Source: Bacteroides intestinalis
GTDB taxonomy: Bacteria > Bacteroidota > Bacteroidia > Bacteroidales > Bacteroidaceae
Assembly (NCBI RefSeq): GCF_902364365.1
Contig: NZ_CABJDN010000002.1
Coordinates: forward strand, 496,155 to 560,154
Length of the DNA stretch: 64,000 nt
Direction: 5' to 3'
Part shown: positions 27,949-36,055 of the stretch, piece after piece
Numbering within the stretch: the stretch's first letter is position 1
How the letters are laid out: each line of letters starts with the position of its first letter
Translations under genes and position numbers: made by a program
The notes under the pieces: model-generated
What the model was told of the DNA's origin: nothing
Database searches by the model: none
Seen by the model: the letters and a program-made list of their open reading frames with translations, nothing else

Positions 27949-29238
27949 CTATTTTTTAGTATTTACTTTATATGGTTTCAAATTAAAATCCTCCACTTCC
28001 ACTGAAATCTTATATTCCATCTTGGGATTCAAGTTCACAATGTTGCTTCCCGTATTCAGTTCTATGTCACTGACCTTTCTTCCGTCTTGGAAGCATGAAA
28101 CAACTCCCGTTTCCGTTGCATCATCCTTTATATTGATGATTAACTTTCCCTTATCCAAACGAATGTCAATGGGATTGGGTGACACATAACCAAAGTATGT
28201 CAGGTTCTTAGATACCCCCCACTGTTTGTCATACTTATAATTCAAATAATATTTCCTGCTTGGTGCAACAATCTTTGCATCCTTAAACTTCATACCAAAT
28301 GAATTTTCCGCAATCTTCGGTTGTATTGACGAGGTTACAATAATGCTGTCAAGATTGGTGTTTATCGGTCTGTACTTAATGATGTCAGAATTGAAAGCAT
28401 TCTCACCAATGGATTCAAGATTTTCAGGAAGATAAATTCTTGTTGATATGGTATTGACAAACGCATTATCCTTAATTGTTTTAAGGTTCTGCAAGTTGGA
28501 TAAGTAGATATATCCATCATATTCATCGTCCCAAAAACGTGGATTGGGTGAATGAAATGATTCATCCCACTGTTCTTGTGAATCCAAATAAATGTCAATG
28601 ATGTTAGCAAAAGCATACTCACCAATTGAAATTATATTCTTTGGTAAGATGATTGTACTATATTGTGGCTTTTTATTCAATTTCTTGTTGTTGTAACTTT
28701 TATCAAAGGCATAAGGTGGTATTTCATTATCAGGATATTCATAATATCCGTTTATTGTACCATTTCCCCCCTTATAAGCACGAATTTCAATATTGTCACG
28801 CATTCTAACACTATGCAGGTTTGGAAGACTATCACGCATGAATTTAAAGTCCTCTGCTGTTAGGAATGTATGATGCCAAGTACCATCTTCGGGATTCTGC
28901 CAATCACTATAACTAATGATTAATATAGATTTTTTCCATGTTTCATAATTGGGTTCAACTCCATATAATTCCCAGCATTCATCATTAGGGTCATACCAAG
29001 TTTGAACCTTATATTGAAGTGATTCGTGTGGGTATTTTTCGCCACTCATAAGCATAGCAGTGCCAAATTGTGAATCACCAAAATCAAATGCTTCATCTCC
29101 TTTTGTATTATTATTCAACCCTCTTGTACTAACATTGTCAATCTTGTATGTCTCAATCTTCATGGATGAAGTTTGCGCATTTACCAATGGAAAAACAAAC
29201 ATTCCAAAAAGCAACGTAAAAAGCAGTTTCTTAATCAT
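27949..29238 (-). CDS. exported BspA-type leucine-rich-repeat protein
   Basis: A 429-aa protein with a signal peptide (MIKKLLFTLLFGMFVFPLVNA). The centre has LRR_5/BspA-like repeats of the form ILPKNIISIGEYAFANI, LQNLKTIKDNAFVN and YLPENLESIGENAFNS. The C-terminus (about 350-429, LDKGKLIINIKDDATETGVVSCF) looks like a beta-sandwich. BspA-type LRRs usually mediate binding at the cell surface. It stands with a lipoprotein and another exported protein downstream of the cytoplasmic and membrane components of the cargo run, 75 nt from its upstream neighbour. Its binding partner is unknown. Confidence 0.75.
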   Translation of the reverse strand: MIKKLLFTLLFGMFVFPLVNAQTSSMKIETYKIDNVSTRGLNNNTKGDEAFDFGDSQFGTAMLMSGEKYPHESLQYKVQTWYDPNDECWELYGVEPNYETWKKSILIISYSDWQNPEDGTWHHTFLTAEDFKFMRDSLPNLHSVRMRDNIEIRAYKGGNGTINGYYEYPDNEIPPYAFDKSYNNKKLNKKPQYSTIILPKNIISIGEYAFANIIDIYLDSQEQWDESFHSPNPRFWDDEYDGYIYLSNLQNLKTIKDNAFVNTISTRIYLPENLESIGENAFNSDIIKYRPINTNLDSIIVTSSIQPKIAENSFGMKFKDAKIVAPSRKYYLNYKYDKQWGVSKNLTYFGYVSPNPIDIRLDKGKLIINIKDDATETGVVSCFQDGRKVSDIELNTGSNIVNLNPKMEYKISVEVEDFNLKPYKVNTKK

Positions 29239-29313
29239 ATAATATTAATTTAAAAGTTATATATTATCTATTGTTGTGAGTACATTTTGTACCACATTAT
29301 ATATTACATTTTA

Positions 29314-30192
29314 TCAATATACATACTCTAATGTAAGTGTTCTGTAAATGTAATTATGTTCTTTACCTGCAATTAGATGAATATATCTAACTTTCTTGAT
29401 TAAACTTCCATCTAATTCATATTCATAATGCGGACTTATGGTACTACTACCATATCCCGAACCATCTTTACTCCCCTTCAACGCCTTTGTTGTATTTAAT
29501 CCAAACCATTCTGTAAACCCAATATTTTCATCCTTGTATGTTTTACCCGTACCTCCTAATTTGAGGAAATTTATATTCAAATTGGTATTATTTACGATTT
29601 CCGATTCCGTATAATATTCCAAATCGTCACTCCAATTTCCCCCTCCTTCCATTCTTTCCGACACTATATTTCTTTTTCTCCAAGTAAGCATCATTATTTC
29701 ATTGTCACCAATGCTGTTTGTCCCTCTATGAATTGCTTGTAATTCTCCATTACGATATACATAGTTAGTTGTTTCGCAAAAGCCATCATCACCATACGCT
29801 TCTTTTTTAACCACAAAAAATCTATTAAAGGATTTTTGTTCTAAACTATAATATGTTTTCTCCAACCAACACAAGGGTTTATTTTTATTGGTATCAAACA
29901 CTTTTCCATTTTTATACCCAATATAGTATATATACTTTTCATCAGAATATTTCCCACTACGGAATGTATAGACATGAACATATTTATCATTTCCATGATA
30001 ACCGCTTCGTGTTACTTTCACCAAATCGTTTGAACCGTCATACTCAAAATCAAGTTTATAAGAAAAGTCTCGTCCACCATAAGATTCAACGATGGCAGAC
30101 TTTACCATATACTCACCTCTGTTATTCGTTCTTTGAGCAAATACGCATGCACTAACATTTATCAAGACAAGTGTAATTAAAATATTTTTCAT
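29314..30192 (-). CDS. exported protein of unknown function
   Basis: A 292-aa protein with a signal peptide (MKNILITLVLINVSACVFA). The body is rich in aromatic beta-strand pattern with repeated Tyr pairs (FEYDGSNDLVKVTRSGYHGNDKYVHVYTF, LTWRKRNIVSERMEGG, YEYELDGSLIKKVRYIHL), resembling DUF4595 or RHS-like beta-hairpin repeats, though I do not recognise a specific family. It starts 23 nt after the zinc-ribbon gene and belongs to the same - strand run. Confidence 0.65.
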   Translation of the reverse strand: MKNILITLVLINVSACVFAQRTNNRGEYMVKSAIVESYGGRDFSYKLDFEYDGSNDLVKVTRSGYHGNDKYVHVYTFRSGKYSDEKYIYYIGYKNGKVFDTNKNKPLCWLEKTYYSLEQKSFNRFFVVKKEAYGDDGFCETTNYVYRNGELQAIHRGTNSIGDNEIMMLTWRKRNIVSERMEGGGNWSDDLEYYTESEIVNNTNLNINFLKLGGTGKTYKDENIGFTEWFGLNTTKALKGSKDGSGYGSSTISPHYEYELDGSLIKKVRYIHLIAGKEHNYIYRTLTLEYVY

Positions 30193-30215
30193 ATTCCTAT
30201 ATTTTTAAGCACTCA

Positions 30216-31376
30216 TTAATGGCTATCGTTTATTATTTCATTTGAAACCTGTTTCAAATTGACAGACAGTGAATTATCACCAACCCTTCCATATCCTTTT
30301 AAGCGTTCAGGAGAAGAAAAAGAAAGTTCAAATACAATTTTCTCATTTTGATTCTCGCCAACTAACTGTAATGATTTCTCGGAGATTAATTGTCCTACCA
30401 AATCTAATACCGTACCATACTTTACATTTTGATATTCACCATTTATCACACCATTTGGTAAAACGCCAAAATCCACCTTTATAGGAAAACCTTTCATATC
30501 GCCCTCATAGCGATAAAAATATCCTTCTGATAATCCCACACTTCCACTTCTCCGCTTTATTGGGGGATTTTCTTCTTCATCAACAGTCCTTTTAGTACCA
30601 CCCAAATCTACTAATTTATCACCGTCATATTTGAAGATATGGCTATCTTTCACAGCAATTCTTTTTCCGTCATTCATTCTTTTCATATATTCAATTCGGT
30701 GGGCATGTATTTCTCCATTGTCTATATTATCAACAAAGAACATGGTATATAATTTTGTTGCAACAGCAAGTTCGTAAGTTTTACCATTATTCAGAAAACA
30801 AAATATATAAGACTTATCTTCATTATCATTGTTGGATATTTCCTTTGCACTCGCAGTAACATACGCATTAACTATCGCATCATCTATACCGTCACCATCT
30901 AAATCTCCAATAAAGATATTATACCCTTCACTGCACGTTTCTAACGGAATAAATTCCCTATCATCTTTGTAGTGTTTCCAATGTTGCAGAAATACTTCTT
31001 TTATATCCGCTTCTGTCATTTTTTTTATTGTTTCTGTACGCTTAAGGGGGATTTCCCGTTTAAATGTGTCACGCTGTTCGCTATTGGTCTGTTGTATGCT
31101 CGTGACGCTTTCTTTACTTTTATCTTGACGATTACCAATATTATATCCAACATACACAATAAATAGGATAGTAAGAACCGCAGCAACACCCCAATATACT
31201 CTTTTGCCATTTTTAAAAATTGAAACATTGGGTATTTGCTCGTATTTCTCTGTTTCATTCTTGGGTGAAGAATTTACCGTATGTGCATCCTCATTAGTCG
31301 GTGTGCCGCACATGGGACACGCCTCCGACATGGGAGACATTTGGCAACCACACTTTTTACATATAATATATTCCAC
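30216..31376 (-). CDS. zinc-ribbon membrane protein with FG-GAP-like segment
   Basis: A 386-aa protein. The N-terminus is a zinc ribbon: two Cys-X2-Cys knuckles in ICKKCGCQMSPMSEACPMCG (residues 5-24). A single membrane segment follows (about 61-83, VYWGVAAVLTILFIVYVGY), so the ribbon is cytoplasmic and the rest extracytoplasmic. The outer part has an FG-GAP/calcium-loop-like motif (FIGDLDGDGIDDAIVNAYV) and a C-terminal beta region. The layout resembles ribbon-tagged membrane proteins such as Bacillus YdjG, which also sits beside an SPFH protein (YdjI). That comparison is by architecture only. It is the second ribbon protein of this operon. Confidence 0.65.
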   Translation of the reverse strand: MEYIICKKCGCQMSPMSEACPMCGTPTNEDAHTVNSSPKNETEKYEQIPNVSIFKNGKRVYWGVAAVLTILFIVYVGYNIGNRQDKSKESVTSIQQTNSEQRDTFKREIPLKRTETIKKMTEADIKEVFLQHWKHYKDDREFIPLETCSEGYNIFIGDLDGDGIDDAIVNAYVTASAKEISNNDNEDKSYIFCFLNNGKTYELAVATKLYTMFFVDNIDNGEIHAHRIEYMKRMNDGKRIAVKDSHIFKYDGDKLVDLGGTKRTVDEEENPPIKRRSGSVGLSEGYFYRYEGDMKGFPIKVDFGVLPNGVINGEYQNVKYGTVLDLVGQLISEKSLQLVGENQNEKIVFELSFSSPERLKGYGRVGDNSLSVNLKQVSNEIINDSH

Positions 31377-31379
31377 TTC

Positions 31380-31724
31380 CTATTTAATTTTAATTGAGAC
31401 CTTGTTAGTAATTAACAGAATGATACTTTGTGCTGTAAGAGACAACACTATAACCAATAGAAACCAATTATTTTCAAAAGTTTTTGAAGAGAACAACGAT
31501 AATACAAACTCTATACCTCCCAACATGGAAAATAGTACATACAACGATATTTTAAAACCATCTTTTAGTATTATCACATTCAAACTAAATAATAACGCAG
31601 TAGTAGCGACTATAACCAAACTACTGACAAACAAGTTGAACACTTCATAAGATGAAAGTATCAAGCCAAACAGCAGATTGGCAACTAAAAGGATGATTCC
31701 TATTACTATTATAATCTGTTTCAT
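31380..31724 (-). CDS. small membrane protein with about four transmembrane segments
   Basis: A 114-aa hydrophobic protein. Segments are visible at about 1-20 (IIIVIGIILLVANLLFGLIL), 30-50 (LFVSSLVIVATTALLFSL), 57-77 and 88-108. No family recognised. It lies 3 nt upstream of the zinc-ribbon gene and 11 nt downstream of the SPFH gene, in tight operon spacing. It may be a membrane partner of the SPFH protein. Confidence 0.65.
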   Translation of the reverse strand: MKQIIIVIGIILLVANLLFGLILSSYEVFNLFVSSLVIVATTALLFSLNVIILKDGFKISLYVLFSMLGGIEFVLSLFSSKTFENNWFLLVIVLSLTAQSIILLITNKVSIKIK

Positions 31725-31735
31725 AGCCGATAAAA

Positions 31736-32842
31736 TTACATGGTTGGTAACTTGGGAGGTAATTCATTGAAGAAAGATGAAAATTCAGGAAGTTGGGAAA
31801 TAAAGCCCCAATTAGCCATCCCCTTTTTCCAAATTAAAGTATTTCCCTGAATTGTCCCGTTCTCAATATTCACTTTAATGGTATTGAAATCAAAAGCCCC
31901 TTGTTGCTGCCCATTGACCGCAATATAATATTCTTGGACGGGTAATGGGGGAGGTACTGTTAATGACGGAGGATTAACATTCATTGTATTCATTGCCATG
32001 TTGCCGACTTGATTACCTATATTTAATCCCATCCCAATCCCAACACCTGAACTAACAAGCCCACCCCCTTCATTGGAAGCCGCATTCTCTAAAACATTGA
32101 AGCTACGCTCCATTTGATACACGTCTTTTCCCGTTATTTTCAAACGTGCTGCCAAATCTTTTGCTTCCTTCAAACGGATAAAGCTTGGGTCATTCTCCTG
32201 AACATTAATCCCTATTACATTGAAACTTTCAAGTTTAAGTCCATACTTCTCAAATTCAACGCCAATGCGTTGTTGGCAAAATTCAGAAATGTTGCTTATG
32301 TGTGAATTTATGTTAATTGCCGATATTCCATCTTGGGACAACTTATCTGAAACAATATTTGTCAGCTTAGACATTATAATTCCCCGAAAATAATTGGTAA
32401 GTTTTTCCACTGTGAACGAAGTCATATTGCTTACCAAACTCTCCAAGAATTGCCGTGGGCTGACAACTTTAAATCCATACTGCCCAAATGCCCTTATTGG
32501 CACGATAATCCCATATTTAGGGTCTTCAATTTGTATTGGGCTTGCTGTACCCCATTTGCAATCAAGAATGGCTATCTGATTGATAAACCAAACCTCCGCT
32601 TTGAAAGGTGTCTGTCCATTGAAGGGAAGATTTATCAGCTTACCCAATAACGGAATGTTCTCTGTTTTTAAAGTGTATGTACCACAAATAAACTCATCCA
32701 AAATCACACCGCCTTTCACAAAAAAGGCTGTTTGTGTTGGATATACAACTAATTGTGAACCCAATCGCAAATTTTCTGACGGAAACTTGTACACAAGCTC
32801 CTTGTCATTCACTTCACATTTGATTACATCTATAAGATTCAT
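31736..32842 (-). CDS. SPFH-domain protein (YdjI-type) with C-terminal GYF_2-like domain
   Basis: A 368-aa protein. Residues about 15-240 match the SPFH (stomatin/prohibitin/flotillin) type of the YdjI or 'virion core protein' family: LRLGSQLVVYPTQTAFFVKGGVI, GKLINLPFNGQTPFKAEVWFIN, IRAFGQYGFKVVSPRQFLESL, then LESFNVIGINVQENDPSFIRLKEAKDLAARLKI. A glycine-rich stretch (about 255-285) leads to a GYF_2-like domain (about 305-360: YYIAVNGQQQGAFDFNTIKVNIENG, LIWKKGMANW). SPFH proteins assemble on membranes as scaffolds. Its start codon overlaps the stop of the upstream gene (ATGA), showing translational coupling. In Bacillus, YdjI works with PspA-like proteins in envelope stress; whether this one does is unknown. 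Confidence 0.8.
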   Translation of the reverse strand: MNLIDVIKCEVNDKELVYKFPSENLRLGSQLVVYPTQTAFFVKGGVILDEFICGTYTLKTENIPLLGKLINLPFNGQTPFKAEVWFINQIAILDCKWGTASPIQIEDPKYGIIVPIRAFGQYGFKVVSPRQFLESLVSNMTSFTVEKLTNYFRGIIMSKLTNIVSDKLSQDGISAININSHISNISEFCQQRIGVEFEKYGLKLESFNVIGINVQENDPSFIRLKEAKDLAARLKITGKDVYQMERSFNVLENAASNEGGGLVSSGVGIGMGLNIGNQVGNMAMNTMNVNPPSLTVPPPLPVQEYYIAVNGQQQGAFDFNTIKVNIENGTIQGNTLIWKKGMANWGFISQLPEFSSFFNELPPKLPTM

Positions 32843-34131
32843 ATTTTATATCTCCTTATTACTAATGCTTTCCAAATACAACCTGCGGGAACGGCTAACA
32901 AACAGAGTATAAGAGCCAAAACAAATTTATTTGAGAAAAATCCAAATGAACTAATAAAAAAAATAGCACCCAAAAGGCACAAAACCGACCAAAAAACAGA
33001 CCAACCATTAAATATTTTAGGAGAACCTTTTTCTACAATCCTATCACCATCCATTTTTATTGTAAAGAAGTGGTTTACACCTATATCTTCCATCCCATAA
33101 TAGAGGTCAAATTTACCTGTACCTTTAGATTCTATTCTATCATATCGGCAAGGTGCAATTTCTTCCCCTGTCAATTTAAACAACCCCCAATTCTCTCCAT
33201 TACCCAACTTTATTCCTGCCTTTATCCAATTACTTTCCATAATAACTTTATCATAGACACATGGTAAGATTTCCGTTTTACTCTCTATGTTATATACTCC
33301 ATTCTTCCCTTCTTTGCTGACAATTACATTAGGGAGAAAATCAGAAACAAACGAATATATACGTGGTAATACTTCTTGGTAGGTATTCATATCATACAAT
33401 CCTGATACAAACGACTCTCCATCCATCTTGGTAAAAGTTATATACCGTTCTCCGTTTCCACATGTACGGATAAAAAAATGAATACAAGGATAAATTTCAC
33501 GCCCACTTACATCAAATACTCCATATTTACCGTCTTTAGCAACTTCTATATACTTGTCATATTGTAGAGTTTTATCTTTACAAAACAGTGGTATAATTCC
33601 TCGTTCATCGTAAATACATGGGAGTATTTCTACTCCATTGGAGTTTATAATCCCCCATTTTCCCTTCAATTTCACCTTAATTAACCCCTTGGGATTGTAT
33701 ACCGCACGCCCAATCTCTTCATATCCTATATCCCTTATATCATCAAATTGGAAATCAATAAGAAATTTGCAATCATCATTCAGTAAAGCCCATTTTCCTT
33801 TTCTACAAATGGCAAATAGTCCTTCTATTCTAATTGTACTAACAATATTGTCGTATTCCAACCCAACTCGTAAATCACCATTCCTATCAATAAGCCCAAA
33901 TCTTTGTCCTATTGAAACAATAGCAAGTTTTCCATGATACTCACCAACAGTCTGATACTTGGATATTTTTTCTGCATATTGTTCGCCTGAAATAGTTTTC
34001 TTTTCCGTTTTCGGGAAGCCTTTTTCAAGCATTGGAGTAGATAACTGTATAACTGAACCACAATATTCACATATAGAGCCAACGCTCCCCAATCCACCAC
34101 AAAAGGGGCAAGCAATTTTTTCTTGTGCCAT
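32839..34131 (-). CDS. zinc-ribbon, WG-repeat membrane protein
   Basis: A 430-aa protein, first gene of the cargo run. A zinc ribbon opens it (CPFCGGLGSVGSICEYCGS, residues about 8-26). About six WG (beta) repeats follow (GQRFGLIDRNGDLRVGLEYD, KGKWALLND, KGKWGIINSNGVEILPCIYD, DGKYGVFDVSGREIYPCIH, KNGVYNIESKTEILPCVYD, NWGLFKLTGEEIAPCRYD). Two membrane segments close it (about 372-420). WG repeats are thought to be protein-binding or ligand-binding platforms. With the SPFH protein it suggests a membrane-anchored scaffold. It would be transcribed from the promoter inside the candidate invertible segment about 300 nt upstream. Overall function unknown. Confidence 0.75.
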   Translation of the reverse strand: MAQEKIACPFCGGLGSVGSICEYCGSVIQLSTPMLEKGFPKTEKKTISGEQYAEKISKYQTVGEYHGKLAIVSIGQRFGLIDRNGDLRVGLEYDNIVSTIRIEGLFAICRKGKWALLNDDCKFLIDFQFDDIRDIGYEEIGRAVYNPKGLIKVKLKGKWGIINSNGVEILPCIYDERGIIPLFCKDKTLQYDKYIEVAKDGKYGVFDVSGREIYPCIHFFIRTCGNGERYITFTKMDGESFVSGLYDMNTYQEVLPRIYSFVSDFLPNVIVSKEGKNGVYNIESKTEILPCVYDKVIMESNWIKAGIKLGNGENWGLFKLTGEEIAPCRYDRIESKGTGKFDLYYGMEDIGVNHFFTIKMDGDRIVEKGSPKIFNGWSVFWSVLCLLGAIFFISSFGFFSNKFVLALILCLLAVPAGCIWKALVIRRYKI

Positions 34132-34262
34132 AATATTCGCAAGAATCTGTTTCCTGTAGGCTCAAAAGGAAGGATTATAAAAAAGAAGTGTGAGCCTGAA
34201 TAGACTTATCCCCAACCTTTGATTGGCTCTCGACTGCCGTGTAACAAATTGAGTAATAAGAA

Positions 34263-34489
34263 AAACAGCTCACACCTTTGGCTGTATATGTTGTTTGAAA
34301 ACATATATAACAAACCAAAGGAAGAACGTTCTTTATTATTCCATGTTACACAAAGATGAGGTGTCGAGATTCATCAAAGTGGAATAAAGCTAAAACGCTT
34401 CCTATAAATTATATGTCTGTCATTGCGATGCAATGACAATGCAAATATATTAATAAAAAGCGAACTTAGCAACGTTCTGTGAGCTGTTT
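34263..34489. promoter_or_regulatory. candidate invertible promoter segment flanked by 12-bp inverted repeats
   Basis: AAACAGCTCACA at 34263-34274 is the exact reverse complement of TGTGAGCTGTTT at 34478-34489. Together they enclose 203 bp, a size and layout like the fimS switch of E. coli (shorter repeats, about 300 bp, next to fimB/fimE). The segment carries a promoter facing the cargo genes and lies directly beside a FimB/FimE-sized tyrosine recombinase. Inversion itself is inference and is not shown by this single sequence. Confidence 0.55.
34442..34473 (-). promoter_or_regulatory. promoter facing the cargo operon, inside the candidate invertible segment
   Basis: On the - strand a perfect -7 box TATATTTG (34442-34449) is preceded 20 bp upstream by GTTG (34470-34473), three of four bases of the -33 TTTG element, at the spacing normal for Bacteroides. 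Transcription would leave the segment toward 34131. Confidence 0.55.
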
Positions 34490-34505
34490 ATAAGGCAAAT
34501 ATATA

Positions 34506-35093
34506 TTAAAAGGTCAAGCAATCATAGGTTTGGAGCAATTCTTCTGTACGTAAACCTAAATATCTTTTGGTAATGGCTACGGAACTGTGATTAAATAACT
34601 CCATCAACTTTATTAAGGCAAGTTCCGCACTCTCGCCATTCATGTTATAAACTTGTCGTCCAAAAGTCTTACGCAAACTGTGACAACTGAAATTTTTGAT
34701 TGACAAGCCGTATTTTGTTTTTACCTCTTTCAAAATCACATTGATACGCTGTACTGTGAATACAGTCCCCTTCTGACTGACAAGTATAGGAGCATCTACG
34801 CCAATGGGGTGAATTTGTTCGTAACAGTCCGAAATATGCCTTTTCAATTGTGGGTTAATCCGTATGGTTCTACTTTTTCCCGTTTTCTTCTCAATAATGC
34901 AAAATTCATCCACATACAAAATTTGCTTCCAACGCAAAGCCAATATATCAGAGACCCTCAACCCCCAAAAACAACCAATCGAAACGAACAAAGACATTTG
35001 AAATTTGCCATCCCGATATAGGGTGCGGATTAAATTCATTGCTTCTTTCCATTCTAAATAATCACTTGTTGTTTGACTGTATTTTAAGCTCAT
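34506..35093 (-). CDS. compact tyrosine recombinase, FimB/FimE-sized, probable DNA invertase
   Basis: A 195-aa tyrosine recombinase consisting of little more than the catalytic domain. The active-site set is complete: Arg46 (GLRVSDILAL), Lys73 (TGKSRTI), His138 and Arg141 (CHSLRKTFG), His169 (FNHSS) and nucleophile Tyr178 (KRYLGL). It lacks the N-terminal SAM-like core-binding domain of integrases, so in length and layout it matches the FimB/FimE invertases (about 200 aa). Its 3' end is 17 nt from the right inverted repeat of the candidate switch. A TAATTTTG -7 box at 35155-35162 (- strand) could drive it. It is distinct from the island's own integrase at the guaA end. Role as the local invertase is inferred from proximity. 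Confidence 0.8.
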   Translation of the reverse strand: MSLKYSQTTSDYLEWKEAMNLIRTLYRDGKFQMSLFVSIGCFWGLRVSDILALRWKQILYVDEFCIIEKKTGKSRTIRINPQLKRHISDCYEQIHPIGVDAPILVSQKGTVFTVQRINVILKEVKTKYGLSIKNFSCHSLRKTFGRQVYNMNGESAELALIKLMELFNHSSVAITKRYLGLRTEELLQTYDCLTF

Positions 35094-35154
35094 AAATGTT
35101 CAATTTTGTTGGTTATCAAATAAAAGTGAACATCATATCAATACCTCAAAATAA

Positions 35155-35162
35155 CAAAATTA
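35155..35162 (-). promoter_or_regulatory. -7 box for the compact recombinase
   Basis: Reads TAATTTTG on the - strand, 62 nt before the recombinase start. A moderate match; no clear -33 element. Confidence 0.4.
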
Positions 35163-35185
35163 TTTAAGTTATTGGTATTCAATAC

Positions 35186-35214
35186 AATATTCACTTTGTG
35201 CATTAGTGAATATT
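35186..35214 (-). terminator. hairpin at the end of the DUF2693-like gene
   Basis: A 9-bp perfect stem (AATATTCAC / GTGAATATT) with an 11-nt loop overlapping the stop of the upstream gene. It lacks a long T-tract, so partial termination is likely. Confidence 0.45.
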
Positions 35215-35545
35215 AAAATACCGCTATTAAGTTCTCCCAACGGAACGAACGCCAACCACATTTTTCCAAATCAAAGTATGCAGTAGTAGCATAACTTTCA
35301 CGACTTTCACCCCAACCGCAAACTTTATCTTTCACAAAATCGGGATTAGTTGTACCAAATGCAATACGAACTTCACCATTACTTTTTAAGTAGGCGAATT
35401 TTACGATTTTGCCACTTTTCAACTTGTTTTTCAGTTGTTCAATCAAAATTGCCTTTGAAATCCCATCTATTTCACGTGCATTTGTGCGCACTGTAACAAC
35501 TCTCGCTCTTGTCGCTGTAATACCGTTTAAAATTATTGCTTGCAT
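35213..35545 (-). CDS. DUF2693-like (SH3 beta-barrel fold) mobile-element protein
   Basis: A 110-aa protein: TVRTNAREIDGISKAILIEQLKNKLKSGKIVKFAYLKSNGEVRIAFGTT, then YATTAYFDLEKCGWRSFRWENLIAVF. This pattern is that of the SH3 beta-barrel DUF2693 family, frequent in Bacteroides islands and conjugative elements and of unknown function. It lies downstream of another small island gene in the same direction and is probably co-transcribed with it. Confidence 0.65.
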   Translation of the reverse strand: MQAIILNGITATRARVVTVRTNAREIDGISKAILIEQLKNKLKSGKIVKFAYLKSNGEVRIAFGTTNPDFVKDKVCGWGESRESYATTAYFDLEKCGWRSFRWENLIAVF

Positions 35546-35577
35546 ATTTTTATTATTTATCGGTTAATATTCTACAA

Positions 35578-35883
35578 TCAATCACCACAATAGAAACCAT
35601 TGCCACGACCATAGCCCATAGCATAAGAAACTGCATCAGAAGACAAACCTTCAAACTCTTTTTTGTTAGGCTTCTCGTTTTTACGGGTGTTGTGCGCTGC
35701 CCAACTTGCGGCAATCATAGCATCAAGTCTTGCTGCTTTTTCTTCGCGAACTTTGACCGCATCCCGTTCCCAACTCCAAGCAGCTTTCAAACACTCCGAC
35801 CAAGAACGTCCCCTGCGTTGGAAATCGTTTTTATAAATTCTGTGTGCATCCTTCATCACTTGTCTTTTATCGTATCGGTTCAT
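35578..35883 (-). CDS. small mobile-element protein of unknown function
   Basis: A 101-aa basic protein: MNRYDKRQVMKDAHRIYKND, then RGRSWSECLKAAWSWERDAVK, a glycine-rich tail ending CGD. Small proteins with the KDAHRIYKND/WSECLK...W pattern are common in Bacteroides mobile elements and have no assigned role. It is transcribed divergently from the XRE regulator and shares its operator-rich control region, so it is probably under that repressor. Confidence 0.6.
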   Translation of the reverse strand: MNRYDKRQVMKDAHRIYKNDFQRRGRSWSECLKAAWSWERDAVKVREEKAARLDAMIAASWAAHNTRKNEKPNKKEFEGLSSDAVSYAMGYGRGNGFYCGD

Positions 35884-35917
35884 ATTATTGTAGTGTTATT
35901 GATTTCTTATTGTATTG

Positions 35918-35925
35918 CAAATGTA
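35918..35925 (-). promoter_or_regulatory. -7 box of the leftward island operon
   Basis: Reads TACATTTG (TAnnTTTG) on the - strand, 35 nt upstream of the 35883 start. Confidence 0.5.
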
Positions 35926-35934
35926 GTGCTTTTA

Positions 35935-36010
35935 ATATACATACACAAATAAAATCGTATATTTTTAGAGCTACATTAAATTATTTTATGTATATCCATC
36001 AATATACATA
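35935..36010. promoter_or_regulatory. candidate operator cluster of the island repressor
   Basis: ATATACATA occurs at 35935-35943 and 36002-36010, and inverted as TATGTATAT at 35987-35995. The last two make a perfect 9-bp inverted repeat with a 6-nt spacer. The sites lie between the two divergent -7 boxes, just upstream of the XRE regulator, as expected for an autoregulated repressor. Confidence 0.5.
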
Positions 36011-36023
36011 TTAATAATAAACG

Positions 36024-36031
36024 TATATTTG
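36024..36031 (+). promoter_or_regulatory. -7 box of the XRE regulator gene
   Basis: TATATTTG, a perfect TAnnTTTG match, 25 nt before the ATG at 36056. Confidence 0.5.
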
Positions 36032-36055
36032 TATTTATAATATAAATGAATACTT

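Larger units (their letters stand above)
34132..34505. other. 374-bp intergenic region with nested inverted repeats and no ORF
   Basis: The gap between the cargo run and the recombinase holds the candidate invertible segment (34263-34489) plus a further copy of GTGTGAGC at 34188-34195, in inverted orientation to 34268-34275. There is also a hairpin CCTTTGG...CCAAAGG (34275-34281 / 34315-34321) with inner ATATGTT/AACATAT. Such dense inverted symmetry is not needed for an ordinary promoter. Confidence 0.6.
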
